The translations under genes were made by a program, and so were the position numbers. Under the pieces are notes generated by a model that had not been told where the DNA came from, did no database searches, and saw only the letters and a list, made by a program, of their open reading frames with translations. Source: Segatella salivae DSM 15606 (lineage in GTDB: Bacteria; Bacteroidota; Bacteroidia; Bacteroidales; Bacteroidaceae). From it: a stretch of 31,090 nt of DNA. The stretch is taken from contig NZ_GL629647.1 in the NCBI RefSeq assembly GCF_000185845.1, forward strand, positions 580,471-611,560, read 5' to 3'. Shown here in pieces: positions 6,728 through 15,594 of the stretch; within the stretch, counting starts at the first letter, position 1, and each line of letters starts with the position of its first letter.

Positions 6728-8932
6728 ATGAAAAAACTTTTTTTTCTATGTGTAACAATACTTTTAATGACGTCAGGAATGAGGGCTGACAATAAGATTA
6801 CACTGAAAGATGTCACTGGACAAACCTTTTCACCTCAATATATTTCAGGGGTTGATCCCATACAAGGAACAGACTTATATGCCAGTATCAGTAAGGATGG
6901 CAAACAGATTATAGAATATGCTTTCAAATCGGGAAAACCAACACGTGTGTTATTTGACATAGCCAACACACAAGGAGAAAGCCTCAAACAATTTGATGGT
7001 TACAGTCTTTCTCCTGACGGAAAGCGAATGTTGATACAGACAAATACGCATAAAATCTATCGCCGTTCGTCTACGGCAGACTATTATATCTATACCATTC
7101 AAAGTCGGAAATTAGAGAAACTCTCGTCAGGTGGGCCTCAACAAATACCGACTTGGTCTCCAGATGGAAATCAAATTGCCTTTGTAAGAGACAATAACAT
7201 CTTCTTAGTTAAACTGCTTTACGACAATGCTGAAAGTCAAATCACAAAGGATGGTAAGTTTAATGAGATTATCAATGGTGTGCCAGATTGGGTTAATGAA
7301 GAAGAGTTTTCGACCAATCGGTCTCTTTGTTTCACAGCAGATAGCCGCATGATATGTTGGATTAAATATGATGAGAGAAAGGTAAAAGAGTATTCTCTAC
7401 AAATGTTTATGGGCAGTCATCCAGCAATGAAGGCTTATGAAGTTTATCCTGGAGCATATACTTACAAATATCCTAAAGCCGGAGAAGACAATGCTATCGT
7501 GTCAGTTTGGGCCTATGATATACAAAGTCATAAAACAAACAGACTGCAAGTACCTCTTGATGCTGATGGCTATATACCACGGATTAAATCTACAAATGAC
7601 CCAAATAAAGTCATTGTGTATACCATGAACCGTCACCAAGATGTATTAAATCTATACGCTGTGAATCCTCATTCAACGCTTTCCCAATTAATTATCAAGG
7701 AAAGTGCTGACAAATATGTAAAAGAGGAAGCTATGGAAGGTATCAAAATCGGACAGAACAGCATTCTCCTACCAAGCGATCGCGATGGGTTTATGCACCT
7801 CTACCTATATAATATGAATGGTAGTTTGATTCGTAAAATTGGTGAAGGGAACTATGATATAACCAATGTTTATGGTTATGATGAGGCCTCTGGAGACGTA
7901 TATTATCAGGCAGCTTCAGTCAATCCACACGACAGACAGATTTTTGTCAGCCATAAAAATGGCAAAACTGAACGCTTAACTGATGCAAATGGCTGGAATA
8001 CAGCTATGTTCTCAGGGGATTATAAGTATTTCTTGAATACATGGAGCAACTATAATACTCCTTATGTTTTTACGATTCGTGATAACAAAGGGAAAGTGCT
8101 TTCAACTCCTGTTGACAACAAGGAACTAAAAGAGAAAATCAAATCATTTGGTTTTCATGGTAGGGAAACATTCTCTTTTACAACATCAGAAGGTATAAAA
8201 CTTGATGGTTGGATGGTTAAACCGGCTGATTTCAACCCACAAAAGAAATACCCAGTAATTCTCTTTCAATACAGTGGACCTGGTAGCCAGCAAGTAACTG
8301 ACGCATGGAGTGCTGGTTCTATGGGCAACGGAGGAGCCTTTGATTATTATCTTTCTCAGCAAGGTTACATCGTGGTTTGTGTTGATGGACGAGGAACAGG
8401 AGGCCGAGGTGCAATGTTTGAGAAGTGTACTTATCTGAAACTTGGTGAATTAGAATCACGTGACCAAGTAGAGACCGCCCTTTGGTTAGGTAGTCAAAGC
8501 TATGTTGATAAAAATAGAATTGGTATTTGGGGATGGAGTTTTGGTGGCTTCAATACATTGATGAGCATGAGCGAAGGCCGTCCAGCATTCAAAGCCGGCA
8601 TTGCGGTTGCCCCACCAACTAACTGGAGATATTATGACACCATATATACAGAACGTTATATGCGCACACCAAAGGAGAATGGAAGTGGCTATGCAACAAA
8701 CCCAATTCAACGTGCAAATAATCTTCATGGAGCACTATTGATTTGTCATGGTATGGCAGATGACAATGTACAACCACAAAATACAATGGAGTATTCAGAA
8801 GCTTTGGTGCAAGCAGATAAGGACTTTAAGGAGAACTTCTATACGAATCGAAATCATAGTATCTATGGAGGAAATACGAGAATACATTTGCTTCGACAGA
8901 TTACCAATTGGTTTAATGATAATTTAAAATAA
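6728..8932 (+). CDS. Dipeptidyl peptidase IV family serine protease (S9B)
   Basis: A secreted or periplasmic protein of 734 residues, normal for bacterial DPP IV. The first 20 residues (MKKLFFLCVTILLMTSGMRA) form a signal peptide; an in-frame ATG at 6716 would add four residues. The N-terminal part is the eight-bladed propeller, with TWSPDGNQIAFVRDNNIF and the DWVNEEEF segment that carries the paired Glu of the DPP IV substrate-binding loop (DWVYEEE in known enzymes). The C-terminal alpha/beta-hydrolase has the nucleophile motif GWSFGGF, the acid in HGMADDN near residue 680 and the catalytic His in NRNHSIYG near 710. It removes X-Pro or X-Ala dipeptides from peptide N-termini. A single-gene unit with its own promoter and a terminator 60 bp downstream. 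Confidence 0.92.
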   Translation: MKKLFFLCVTILLMTSGMRADNKITLKDVTGQTFSPQYISGVDPIQGTDLYASISKDGKQIIEYAFKSGKPTRVLFDIANTQGESLKQFDGYSLSPDGKRMLIQTNTHKIYRRSSTADYYIYTIQSRKLEKLSSGGPQQIPTWSPDGNQIAFVRDNNIFLVKLLYDNAESQITKDGKFNEIINGVPDWVNEEEFSTNRSLCFTADSRMICWIKYDERKVKEYSLQMFMGSHPAMKAYEVYPGAYTYKYPKAGEDNAIVSVWAYDIQSHKTNRLQVPLDADGYIPRIKSTNDPNKVIVYTMNRHQDVLNLYAVNPHSTLSQLIIKESADKYVKEEAMEGIKIGQNSILLPSDRDGFMHLYLYNMNGSLIRKIGEGNYDITNVYGYDEASGDVYYQAASVNPHDRQIFVSHKNGKTERLTDANGWNTAMFSGDYKYFLNTWSNYNTPYVFTIRDNKGKVLSTPVDNKELKEKIKSFGFHGRETFSFTTSEGIKLDGWMVKPADFNPQKKYPVILFQYSGPGSQQVTDAWSAGSMGNGGAFDYYLSQQGYIVVCVDGRGTGGRGAMFEKCTYLKLGELESRDQVETALWLGSQSYVDKNRIGIWGWSFGGFNTLMSMSEGRPAFKAGIAVAPPTNWRYYDTIYTERYMRTPKENGSGYATNPIQRANNLHGALLICHGMADDNVQPQNTMEYSEALVQADKDFKENFYTNRNHSIYGGNTRIHLLRQITNWFNDNLK

Positions 8933-8990
8933 GGAAATAACAACATCATAAAACGTTATTATTCTATCATCATAAACAGATGATGTAGAC

Positions 8991-9035
8991 AAAAGCAGGG
9001 ATAAATTGTAGAAAACAATACTCCCTGCTTTTCGT
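8991..9035 (+). terminator. Terminator after the DPP IV gene
   Basis: AAAAGCAGGGA (8991-9001) pairs with TCCCTGCTTTT (9022-9032). The 20-nt apical part contains a further small stem (ATTGT / ACAAT). A T-rich tail follows. Confidence 0.75.
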
Positions 9036-9125
9036 TTCTATACAAAACAAAATTCTTTGTCAAGTATCTTTTGAATAAATTTGATGCAAAAAATAAAATG
9101 TTTCGAAAAAAAGAATGAAAAAGTC

Positions 9126-9156
9126 TTGGACAAATCAAAATGTTTTTATACCTTTG
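9126..9156 (+). promoter_or_regulatory. Promoter of the tRNA pair
   Basis: TACCTTTG (9149-9156) lies about 50 bp before tRNA-Ser. A TTGG (9126-9129), 19 bp upstream, is a near match to the TTTG -33 element. Confidence 0.65.
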
Positions 9157-9204
9157 CACCGCATTTAAGAATAATGCTTGGCGAATCGGATACAATCCAT
9201 CAAA

Positions 9205-9291
9205 GGAAGGATGGGTGAGTGGCTGAAACCAGCAGTTTGCTAAACTGCCGTGCGAGTTCTCGTACCGGGGGTTCGAATCCCCCTCCTTCCG
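9205..9291 (+). tRNA. tRNA-Ser (anticodon GCU)
   Basis: A complete cloverleaf: acceptor stem GGAAGGA / TCCTTCC, anticodon stem GCAGT / ACTGC around loop TTGCTAA, long class II variable arm (TGCGAG / CTCGTA) and T-stem GGGGG / CCCCC around TTCGAAT. Anticodon GCT reads AGC and AGU. The discriminator is G; CA follows but a full CCA is not encoded. Confidence 0.95.
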
Positions 9292-9323
9292 CAGGCAATA
9301 TTCTAAGAGAATATTAGCCAACT

Positions 9324-9395
9324 GGTCGGTTCATCTAACGGTTAGGATACAAGATTCTCAATCTTGGCATACGAGTTCGATTCTCGTACCGACTA
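9324..9395 (+). tRNA. tRNA-Glu (anticodon CUC)
   Basis: Acceptor GGTCGGT / ACCGACT (with a terminal G-U pair), D arm ATCTAACGGTTAGGAT typical of tRNA-Glu, anticodon stem CAAGA / TCTTG around TTCTCAA, T-stem ACGAG / CTCGT around TTCGATT. CTC reads GAG. It lies 32 bp after tRNA-Ser and is probably co-transcribed with it. Confidence 0.9.
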
Positions 9396-9401
9396 CAAAA
9401 G

Positions 9402-9434
9402 AGTCCTGCAAATCATTGATTTGTGGGGCTTTTT
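9402..9434 (+). terminator. Terminator between the tRNAs and sdaA
   Basis: AGTCCTGCAAATC (9402-9414) pairs with GATTTGTGGGGCT (9418-9430) with two internal mismatches and a 3-nt loop, followed by a run of five T. It ends only 19 bp before the sdaA start codon. Confidence 0.75.
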
Positions 9435-9453
9435 ACTTTATAATAGGATATAT

Positions 9454-10665
9454 ATGGAATCGATTAAAGAGATATTCAAGATAGGAAAAGGTCCTTCAAG
9501 CAGTCACACAATGGGACCACAGAAGGCAGCAAAAATCTTCACGGAGCGGCATCCAGACGCCACCTCCTTTCAAGTAATCTTGTATGGCTCGCTGGCTGCC
9601 ACAGGAAAGGGACATATGACAGACACTGCAATAGAAGAAGTCATGCAACCAACAGCACCTGTTGAGATTATCTGGCAACCTCAAACGTTTCTTCCTTTCC
9701 ATCCAAACGGCATGAAATTTATAGCTTTGAATGATAAAGAAGAACCCACAGAAGAATGGACTGTCTATAGCATTGGAGGTGGAGCACTATCTGAAGGCAA
9801 GGCTTCTGATGATTTCTTTTCTACTAAAGAGGTCTATCCCCTTAACTCACTCCATGACATTATGCGGTGGTGTAATGACAATGGACGCAGTTATTGGGAA
9901 TATGTTGAAACATACGAAGATGAAGATATATGGGAATATCTGTATCAAGTATGGGACGTTATGAAACAAGCCGTGAGATCAGGCTTAGCACATGAAGGCG
10001 TACTTCCGGGTCCATTACACCTTCCAAGAAAGGCCGCCACATACTATGTAAAGGCTACTGGATACAAACCTTCATTACAAAGTAGAGGCTTAGTTTATTC
10101 ATATGCCTTAGCAGTAAGTGAGGAAAATGCATCAGGGGGAACTATCGTTACGGCACCAACTTGTGGAGCCTGTGGTGTAGTTCCAGCCGTTTTATACCAC
10201 CTTTATAAAGCACATAACTTCAGTAACGAACGTATTATCCGAGCACTTGCTACTGCAGGACTATTCGGAAATATCGTAAAGAAGAATGCATCCATTAGTG
10301 GTGCCGAGGTTGGATGCCAAGGAGAAGTTGGTGTTGCCTGTGCCATGGCGTCAGCAGCAAGCTGTCAACTCTTTGGTGGAAGCCCCACTCAGATTGAATA
10401 TTCTGCTGAAATGGGATTAGAACATCACTTGGGTATGACATGCGATCCTGTCTGTGGATTAGTTCAAATCCCTTGCATCGAGCGTAACGCCTTTGCCGCC
10501 ACACGTGCACTTGATGCTCAACTCTACGCATCTTTTGGTGATGGGAGTCATCGTGTGAGTTTCGATAGAGTGGTAAACGTCATGAAACAGACTGGTCATG
10601 ATTTGCCTTCACTCTACAAAGAGACCAGCGAAGGGGGCTTAGCTAAAGGGTATAATCTGGAATAA
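9454..10665 (+). CDS. sdaA: L-serine ammonia-lyase, iron-sulfur, single chain
   Basis: A 403-residue protein that deaminates L-serine to pyruvate and ammonia. It is the one-chain form with the beta domain first: SSSHTMGP at residues 15-22 and the LYGSLAATGKGHMTD segment, then the alpha domain with TAPTCGACG and CDPVCGLVQIPC, which carry the [4Fe-4S] cysteines. The start MESIKEIFKIGKGP is typical of the family and is preceded by AGGA about 8 bp upstream; the longer open frame from 9364 begins inside tRNA-Glu and is rejected. No separate promoter fits in the 19 bp after the terminator, so expression may depend on read-through from the tRNA promoter. Confidence 0.93.
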   Translation: MESIKEIFKIGKGPSSSHTMGPQKAAKIFTERHPDATSFQVILYGSLAATGKGHMTDTAIEEVMQPTAPVEIIWQPQTFLPFHPNGMKFIALNDKEEPTEEWTVYSIGGGALSEGKASDDFFSTKEVYPLNSLHDIMRWCNDNGRSYWEYVETYEDEDIWEYLYQVWDVMKQAVRSGLAHEGVLPGPLHLPRKAATYYVKATGYKPSLQSRGLVYSYALAVSEENASGGTIVTAPTCGACGVVPAVLYHLYKAHNFSNERIIRALATAGLFGNIVKKNASISGAEVGCQGEVGVACAMASAASCQLFGGSPTQIEYSAEMGLEHHLGMTCDPVCGLVQIPCIERNAFAATRALDAQLYASFGDGSHRVSFDRVVNVMKQTGHDLPSLYKETSEGGLAKGYNLE

Positions 10666-10715
10666 AAAATCTGCTTGTAGGCTAATTAGCGTCAGAATTT
10701 GTTGATGAATAAATG

Positions 10716-10757
10716 AGAGAAAGTTGTTCTTATAAAGACTTTACTTTCTCTTTTTTA
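10716..10757 (+). terminator. Terminator of sdaA
   Basis: AGAGAAAGT (10716-10724) pairs with ACTTTCTCT (10743-10751); a small inner stem TCTT / AAGA lies in the loop and six T follow. It lies 50 bp after the sdaA stop. Confidence 0.75.
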
Positions 10758-10781
10758 TTTAATCATATTCAATTTATCTTG

Positions 10782-12209
10782 TCAATGATGCTCAAAAGCC
10801 CCCATATCTGGAACTGACTTCCGTCTGATTCCATCATGATCTATCTGAGGGCATGAATTTTTATCTGCCTTTCCGATAACAAAAGCCTTATTTTTGAGAT
10901 GAAAATCATAGTCTAACGCCTCATTATCCACCTTCATAAATAAGTTTGCCCCCATATTAATAGTGTCTTTAGTTGATTCAAAAATAACATCCTTATAATG
11001 TATCTGGTCTTTTTCTTTGGGTTTTGTTGTGCGCAACAAACTATTCAAAAATTGATAGGATAGATTTGAACTACCCTTAGATGGCAATTTTATCTGCTCA
11101 TCAGCAAAACCTGTTATAATACTATTTAGAACCGACAAATGAGTTGGTTGATATTGAGATGAAATATAGAGTGCTTCTCCCCTACTACTATCAAAAGGAT
11201 AATATTGTGCCAATGTACAAGCATTCAAAAGTACATCTGCCCCCTCCACTGACAAACAATTATGCAAAGTGTTAGATAATTGCGTATTAATTAGTTCAGC
11301 TTTACAATTTACTAACCTAACACCATAGCCCTGACAATTATGTATAGTAGCTTGTTCGAGCTTCATTTTTGTTCTATTTATATCACTACTATCACAGACA
11401 ATGCCATTAAAACAACCACGAATATCAACATACGACAAGGTATTTTGATAAGAAGAGCCATAGAAATGTAGACCTTGCCATTGACCACTTACACGGTCAT
11501 AAGGCAGATTTGAAAACATCTTATCCAATCTACTACCACGTAAAAGTACTCTTTTTTCAGATTCACCTTCTATAGACAGCCTTCCCAAAACATCTATTCC
11601 GGCATCATGATTAAAGTAAATGGTCGTACCACCTTTTATCCTTAATGTTGCACCTTCATGTATTTTGATTCCTCGTGAGCATAATATTGGACGCTGAGGA
11701 CTATCTATAATGGTATCATTCGTCACCTCTAAACGATCAATATGTGTTGCTTGCCAAGACCAAGCCCTCAACTTCACCCGTTGTTCTACCCCACTTTCTA
11801 AAGTAAACACCACCTCATCATCAAATTCTTGCGGCTTAATCACATCCAAAGATGGTGCAGTTGCTTCAACAAACACACATAAACTATCTCCATGATAGAC
11901 AGGAATATCATTCACACGGAACCCATTATTATTACTAAGTGGAATCCCATTCACATTGACTCTAAAACCTTTCTGATTGCCATTTGCTAACTTTACACTC
12001 GCGAGTCTCACACCCTTTGTGTTCCTATTATAAAGCCAGAACTCATACGTTGAAGACGAAGTATTAGAAAAAAGCGTATCTAAACTGAGGGTATCTGTAG
12101 AAAATACCAACCGATTATCCTTAGACAAAGAGAATGATTCTTCATTGTTGCAGGAAGAAAGTATAAGAAAAGCACCTATCAAAAGGAAGCCAATAAAAAA
12201 TCGTTTCAT
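10782..12209 (-). CDS. Surface lipoprotein with a right-handed beta-helix
   Basis: A 475-residue lipoprotein: residues 1-19 are a signal peptide and Cys20 follows the lipobox LILSSC, so it is lipid-anchored. After a Ser/Thr-rich N-terminal region, residues about 170-400 show short repeating turns such as GIKIHEGATLRIKGG, GIDVLGRLSIEG, GLHFYGSS, YVDIRGCFNGIVCDSS and TIHNCQGYGVRLVNC, the pattern of parallel beta-helix repeats. The C-terminus ends RKSVPDMGAFEHH, common in Bacteroidetes right-handed beta-helix proteins. The start is the ATG at 12207-12209; the longer frame would use TTG. It is the third gene after panB and MFS, 17 bp after the MFS stop. Substrate is unknown; carbohydrate binding is common in this fold but not shown here. 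Confidence 0.75.
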   Translation of the reverse strand: MKRFFIGFLLIGAFLILSSCNNEESFSLSKDNRLVFSTDTLSLDTLFSNTSSSTYEFWLYNRNTKGVRLASVKLANGNQKGFRVNVNGIPLSNNNGFRVNDIPVYHGDSLCVFVEATAPSLDVIKPQEFDDEVVFTLESGVEQRVKLRAWSWQATHIDRLEVTNDTIIDSPQRPILCSRGIKIHEGATLRIKGGTTIYFNHDAGIDVLGRLSIEGESEKRVLLRGSRLDKMFSNLPYDRVSGQWQGLHFYGSSYQNTLSYVDIRGCFNGIVCDSSDINRTKMKLEQATIHNCQGYGVRLVNCKAELINTQLSNTLHNCLSVEGADVLLNACTLAQYYPFDSSRGEALYISSQYQPTHLSVLNSIITGFADEQIKLPSKGSSNLSYQFLNSLLRTTKPKEKDQIHYKDVIFESTKDTINMGANLFMKVDNEALDYDFHLKNKAFVIGKADKNSCPQIDHDGIRRKSVPDMGAFEHH

Positions 12210-12226
12210 TAATATTATAACGTAAA

Positions 12227-13402
12227 TCAACGATTTTTATTTTCCATATACCAATGATGTACAAAACAATTATAATAGAGAAATGCCATTAAAACTAATG
12301 CAAACATAACCCACAATGCCATAAACTCTTTGTTAAAGAGGTATGACCAACCTAACGACAAACCTATTGATAGTCCTAACTCTGAGGCTAGAAAATAACT
12401 ACTTTGTGATGTTCCACGTTGACAATGCTTACTTAACTTAATAAAAAACAATTGGAAACGCGAGGCAATTAAACTCACTCCAAAACCTATAAAAGCAGGA
12501 ATCAGTAGATGGACTGACGAATCCTTACGCGTTAAAAACATAAGGATTGCCATAGCAATTGTAAGAAGTCCCGTAATGGTTTCACTCTTTAAGTTAGCAT
12601 TAGCGAAAGCAAACTTCTGCGCCAATAATGCTACAAAGAACCCCACAGCCATCATTCCATAGAATGTGATTGAATGGACAAGCGACAGAAAGATCCCTAA
12701 AACCATAGAAACCAAAATGAGATTCACAAACAAATATTTACCTTGTGGAAGGAAAAACCTGTCTAAACTAAATATGGATAGGCCTTCTTCAGGGGCTTTA
12801 AAAGGGAATTTCACCATATAAATCAAAACCATCGAAACCAAACAACACAATGCAGAACCAATGACAAAGCCCTTCAGCCCGAATAAGTTACTGATAAACA
12901 ATCCAAAAATTGGCCCAAAAGTCAATGCAAAGCGAGAAAACCAAGAGGCTGCATAATTAGCTTCCGTTCGACGAAATGATTCACAGACATCAATAATCAA
13001 TGTGCTTGAGAGAATCATTTGAGATAATCCGAACATAGCACCGAGTAGAAAACACAGGCCAATTATTATCCAAAATAACCATCCACTTTCATACTTCTCG
13101 ACAAAACTCAAAGCATAAATACAAACCATAACTATGCCTATACACAGCATACAGACACGATTGCGGCGATATTTCTCAACAAGATATCGACAAACTCCAC
13201 CCAAAGAAAACAGTCCTACACCAAAAGAAACAAAGGCAAGTGCCACATGCCAATGTGTAATATGCTGTACTTTGATTAACCATCCAGGCACAACTGGAAT
13301 CAACATATATACAGCCATACACAGAAAGAGATTGGATAGCGACAGCATCCAAAACTCACGATGCCACAGATTAATATGTACAGGCGTATTCTGAGTATCC
13401 AT
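12227..13402 (-). CDS. MFS transporter
   Basis: A 391-residue protein with about twelve hydrophobic helices arranged in two halves around a loop near 205-230. The loop after helix 2 (GVCRYLVEKYRRNRVC) is the basic motif A region of the major facilitator superfamily, and a long stretch FGLSQMILSSTLIIDVC lies in helix 5. Substrate cannot be told from sequence. It starts 4 bp after the panB stop, so it is co-transcribed with panB; export or import of a pantothenate intermediate is possible but only a guess from position. Confidence 0.8.
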   Translation of the reverse strand: MDTQNTPVHINLWHREFWMLSLSNLFLCMAVYMLIPVVPGWLIKVQHITHWHVALAFVSFGVGLFSLGGVCRYLVEKYRRNRVCMLCIGIVMVCIYALSFVEKYESGWLFWIIIGLCFLLGAMFGLSQMILSSTLIIDVCESFRRTEANYAASWFSRFALTFGPIFGLFISNLFGLKGFVIGSALCCLVSMVLIYMVKFPFKAPEEGLSIFSLDRFFLPQGKYLFVNLILVSMVLGIFLSLVHSITFYGMMAVGFFVALLAQKFAFANANLKSETITGLLTIAMAILMFLTRKDSSVHLLIPAFIGFGVSLIASRFQLFFIKLSKHCQRGTSQSSYFLASELGLSIGLSLGWSYLFNKEFMALWVMFALVLMAFLYYNCFVHHWYMENKNR

Positions 13403-13406
13403 TCAA

Positions 13407-14225
13407 TCAATAACTTTCGTCTATATTTGGGAAAGAACAAGTTTTAACTTCGCGAATATAGGCCTGAACACCAGCCGTCATACACTTGTTCACATCTGCA
13501 AAATGGCGCAAGAACTTAGGCTTAAACCCTTGAGTCATCCCCAAGGCATCAGCATAAACCAAAATCTGTCCATCTGTTCCACAACCAGCACCAATACCTA
13601 TCGTGGCACAACGAACATTGCGTGTTACCTCTTCTGCAAGTTTAGCAGGCACTTTTTCCAATGTAATACAAAAACATCCAGCCTCATCTAACAGCCGAGC
13701 ATCATTGAGAAGTTTCTCTGCTTCAGCCTCCTCCTTGGCACGAAGTCCGTAACCTCCAAACTTATGTACACTCTGTGGAGTTAATCCTAAATGGCCCATT
13801 ACAGGAATTCCGGCATCAATAATACCTTTAACGGTAGCAATAATCTCTGCTCCTCCCTCCATCTTTAGTGCATCAACGCCTGTTTCTTTCATTATCCTTA
13901 TGGCGTTCTTAACCCCTTCTTCACGACTAACTTGATAACTTCCAAAAGGCATGTCACAGACCACCAAACAATGACTACATGCGCGAACAACACTCCGAGC
14001 ATAATAAATCATTTCATCTATGGTGATGGGGAGAGTATCTGAATTTCCTGCCATGACATTAGAGGCTGAGTCCCCCACAAGGATTCCATCAATGCCTGCA
14101 TTGTCTATAATAGATGCTGTGGTGTAATCATAAGCAGTGAGCATTGTTATTTTCTCACCAGCTGCTTTCATTTCCGCAAATGTTCTTGAAGTAATCTTTT
14201 TCTTCTCTGTAGATAAGTATCCCAT
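13407..14225 (-). CDS. panB: 3-methyl-2-oxobutanoate hydroxymethyltransferase
   Basis: A 272-residue enzyme that adds a hydroxymethyl group from methylene-tetrahydrofolate to ketoisovalerate, giving ketopantoate, the first committed step of pantothenate synthesis in the cytosol. Family motifs are present: TAYDYTTASIIDNAGID, VGDSASNVMAG with the metal-binding Asp, MPFGSYQ, KMEGG and GHLGLTPQSVHKFGGY. The length equals that of known PanB. It has its own consensus promoter directly downstream of the preceding HAD gene and leads the panB-MFS-lipoprotein unit. The partner genes panC and panD lie about 11 kb away in a separate unit. Confidence 0.95.
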   Translation of the reverse strand: MGYLSTEKKKITSRTFAEMKAAGEKITMLTAYDYTTASIIDNAGIDGILVGDSASNVMAGNSDTLPITIDEMIYYARSVVRACSHCLVVCDMPFGSYQVSREEGVKNAIRIMKETGVDALKMEGGAEIIATVKGIIDAGIPVMGHLGLTPQSVHKFGGYGLRAKEEAEAEKLLNDARLLDEAGCFCITLEKVPAKLAEEVTRNVRCATIGIGAGCGTDGQILVYADALGMTQGFKPKFLRHFADVNKCMTAGVQAYIREVKTCSFPNIDESY

Positions 14226-14246
14226 GATTATTTATTTTTCAGCTTG

Positions 14247-14277
14247 CAAAAATACATCAAAAACACGACATGTCAAA
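14247..14277 (-). promoter_or_regulatory. Consensus promoter of panB
   Basis: On the minus strand TTTG (14274-14277) is followed after 19 bp by TATTTTTG (14247-14254). It begins at the end of the HAD coding sequence and lies 21 bp before the panB ATG. Confidence 0.75.
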
Positions 14278-14278
14278 A

Positions 14279-14932
14279 TTAATGTTTATTAAATTCGACG
14301 TTTAACCACTGATAATTGCAGCCTACATAATTAGGTATTACAATATCAGCATAAGCGCTTATGGCTGTTTCTGGATTGGTTGTAGATAGTCCAACAGTAA
14401 ACTCTCCTGCCCCACGAACAGCTTTTAAGCCATTGAAACTGTCTTCAAAGCCTACGCACTGGGATGGTGTTAAACCAAAAACTTCTGCACCTTTCAAATA
14501 AGGTGCAGGATTAGGCTTACCTTCTGTGAAGTTTTCGCTCGTCAAAATACGATCAAACAAATTCTTAAATGTAGGAACTTTAGCATAGACATTCTCCATC
14601 TTTTGCCTATTACTACTGGTTACAACAGCTGTCTTCACCCCATTGTTCCTAAGATCTGTTACGAAATCAACAAAGCCTTCTATGAACTCAAAATGCATAT
14701 TGACTTCAAATTCATTTAATTTTGCGGTTATCTGTGCTTGTTCTTCTATCCTGTTTGCAAAATACTTGTCATATATTTCCACAAGTGTCATCCCCTTTAT
14801 TTGATTCTCTATTCCTGGGAGTTCAGGATGATACATACTAAATTGTGACTTCCAGAACATCGTATATTGGGGCTCTGTATTAAACACAACACCATCTAAA
14901 TCAAACAAAGCTGCTTTTAGTTCTCTTACCAT
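14279..14932 (-). CDS. HAD family hydrolase, beta-phosphoglucomutase-like
   Basis: A 217-residue protein of HAD subfamily IA. Motif I is ALFDLDGVVFNTE with Asp11 and Asp13; motif II is AVVTSSN; motif III is the Lys in GKPNPAPYL; motif IV is GFEDSFNGL. The helical cap between about 20 and 85 is that of the phosphoglucomutase/phosphatase group. It probably dephosphorylates or isomerises a sugar phosphate, but the substrate is not evident. It lies 47 bp after ruvC and 53 bp before panB, the latter gap holding the panB promoter. Confidence 0.85.
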   Translation of the reverse strand: MVRELKAALFDLDGVVFNTEPQYTMFWKSQFSMYHPELPGIENQIKGMTLVEIYDKYFANRIEEQAQITAKLNEFEVNMHFEFIEGFVDFVTDLRNNGVKTAVVTSSNRQKMENVYAKVPTFKNLFDRILTSENFTEGKPNPAPYLKGAEVFGLTPSQCVGFEDSFNGLKAVRGAGEFTVGLSTTNPETAISAYADIVIPNYVGCNYQWLNVEFNKH

Positions 14933-14979
14933 TTTTATTCTGTTATTCGTTCACAATAGTTATATCGTTGTGGCTATCC

Positions 14980-15591
14980 CTATTTTTGCGTCTCTAATTG
15001 GTTAGCAATCGCTTGAGAAGGCTTTGTTACAGACTGCTTATTCTTCATTACAAAATCTTTCCAACTACTATAATGTCGCGCATTACTCTCGGGCTTTCCC
15101 ATCTGGAGAAAATGGCAATAAGCAGCAGCAAGCGCATCGGTTGCATCCATAAATCGTGGCATCTCCTCTTTCTTGAGATTCAAAACACGCTGCAACATTC
15201 CAGCCACTTGCTCCTTAGAAGATTGTCCTTGTCCCGTGATAGCCATCTTAATTTTTAATGGGGCATATTCATGAATAGGGATATCTCGGTGGATTGCAGC
15301 TGCAATAGCCACTCCCTGAGCACGTCCAAGCTTTAGCATTGATTGCACATTCTTACCAAAAAAAGGAGCTTCTATCGCTAATTCATCAGGAAGATAAGAT
15401 TCTATTATCCCCGTGACACGTTCAAAGATATGACCAAGACGCAAATAAGGGTCTGGCATTTTTCGAAGATCAATTACCCCCATTGCCTCCATTTTCGCCC
15501 TATTTCCTTGTACACGGAGTACTCCATAGCCCATAAGATTCGTACCAGGGTCTATGCCTAAGATAATCTTTTCTGTCTTCTGAATCGTCAT
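14980..15591 (-). CDS. ruvC: Crossover junction endodeoxyribonuclease RuvC
   Basis: A 203-residue Holliday junction resolvase. The first acidic catalytic residue is Asp14 in GIDPGTNLMGYG, the second Glu74 in LAIEAPFFGKN, and the last acidic pair is in MDATDALAAAYCH. It cuts four-way junctions together with RuvAB during recombinational repair. The C-terminus is longer than in E. coli RuvC by a basic Gln/Ser-rich tail of about 30 residues (SSWKDFVMKNKQS...), which is common in Bacteroidales. It lies 3 bp after the MBL hydrolase and probably shares the rsmG promoter. Confidence 0.94.
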   Translation of the reverse strand: MTIQKTEKIILGIDPGTNLMGYGVLRVQGNRAKMEAMGVIDLRKMPDPYLRLGHIFERVTGIIESYLPDELAIEAPFFGKNVQSMLKLGRAQGVAIAAAIHRDIPIHEYAPLKIKMAITGQGQSSKEQVAGMLQRVLNLKKEEMPRFMDATDALAAAYCHFLQMGKPESNARHYSSWKDFVMKNKQSVTKPSQAIANQLETQK

Positions 15592-15594
15592 AGG

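Noticed and set aside
8959..9321. 120-codon minus-strand frame across tRNA-Ser
   Set aside because: It covers a complete tRNA gene, its promoter and a terminator.
9364..9453. Longer sdaA start inside tRNA-Glu
   Set aside because: The extra 30 residues are encoded by the tRNA and terminator; family members start at MESIKE-like sequences.
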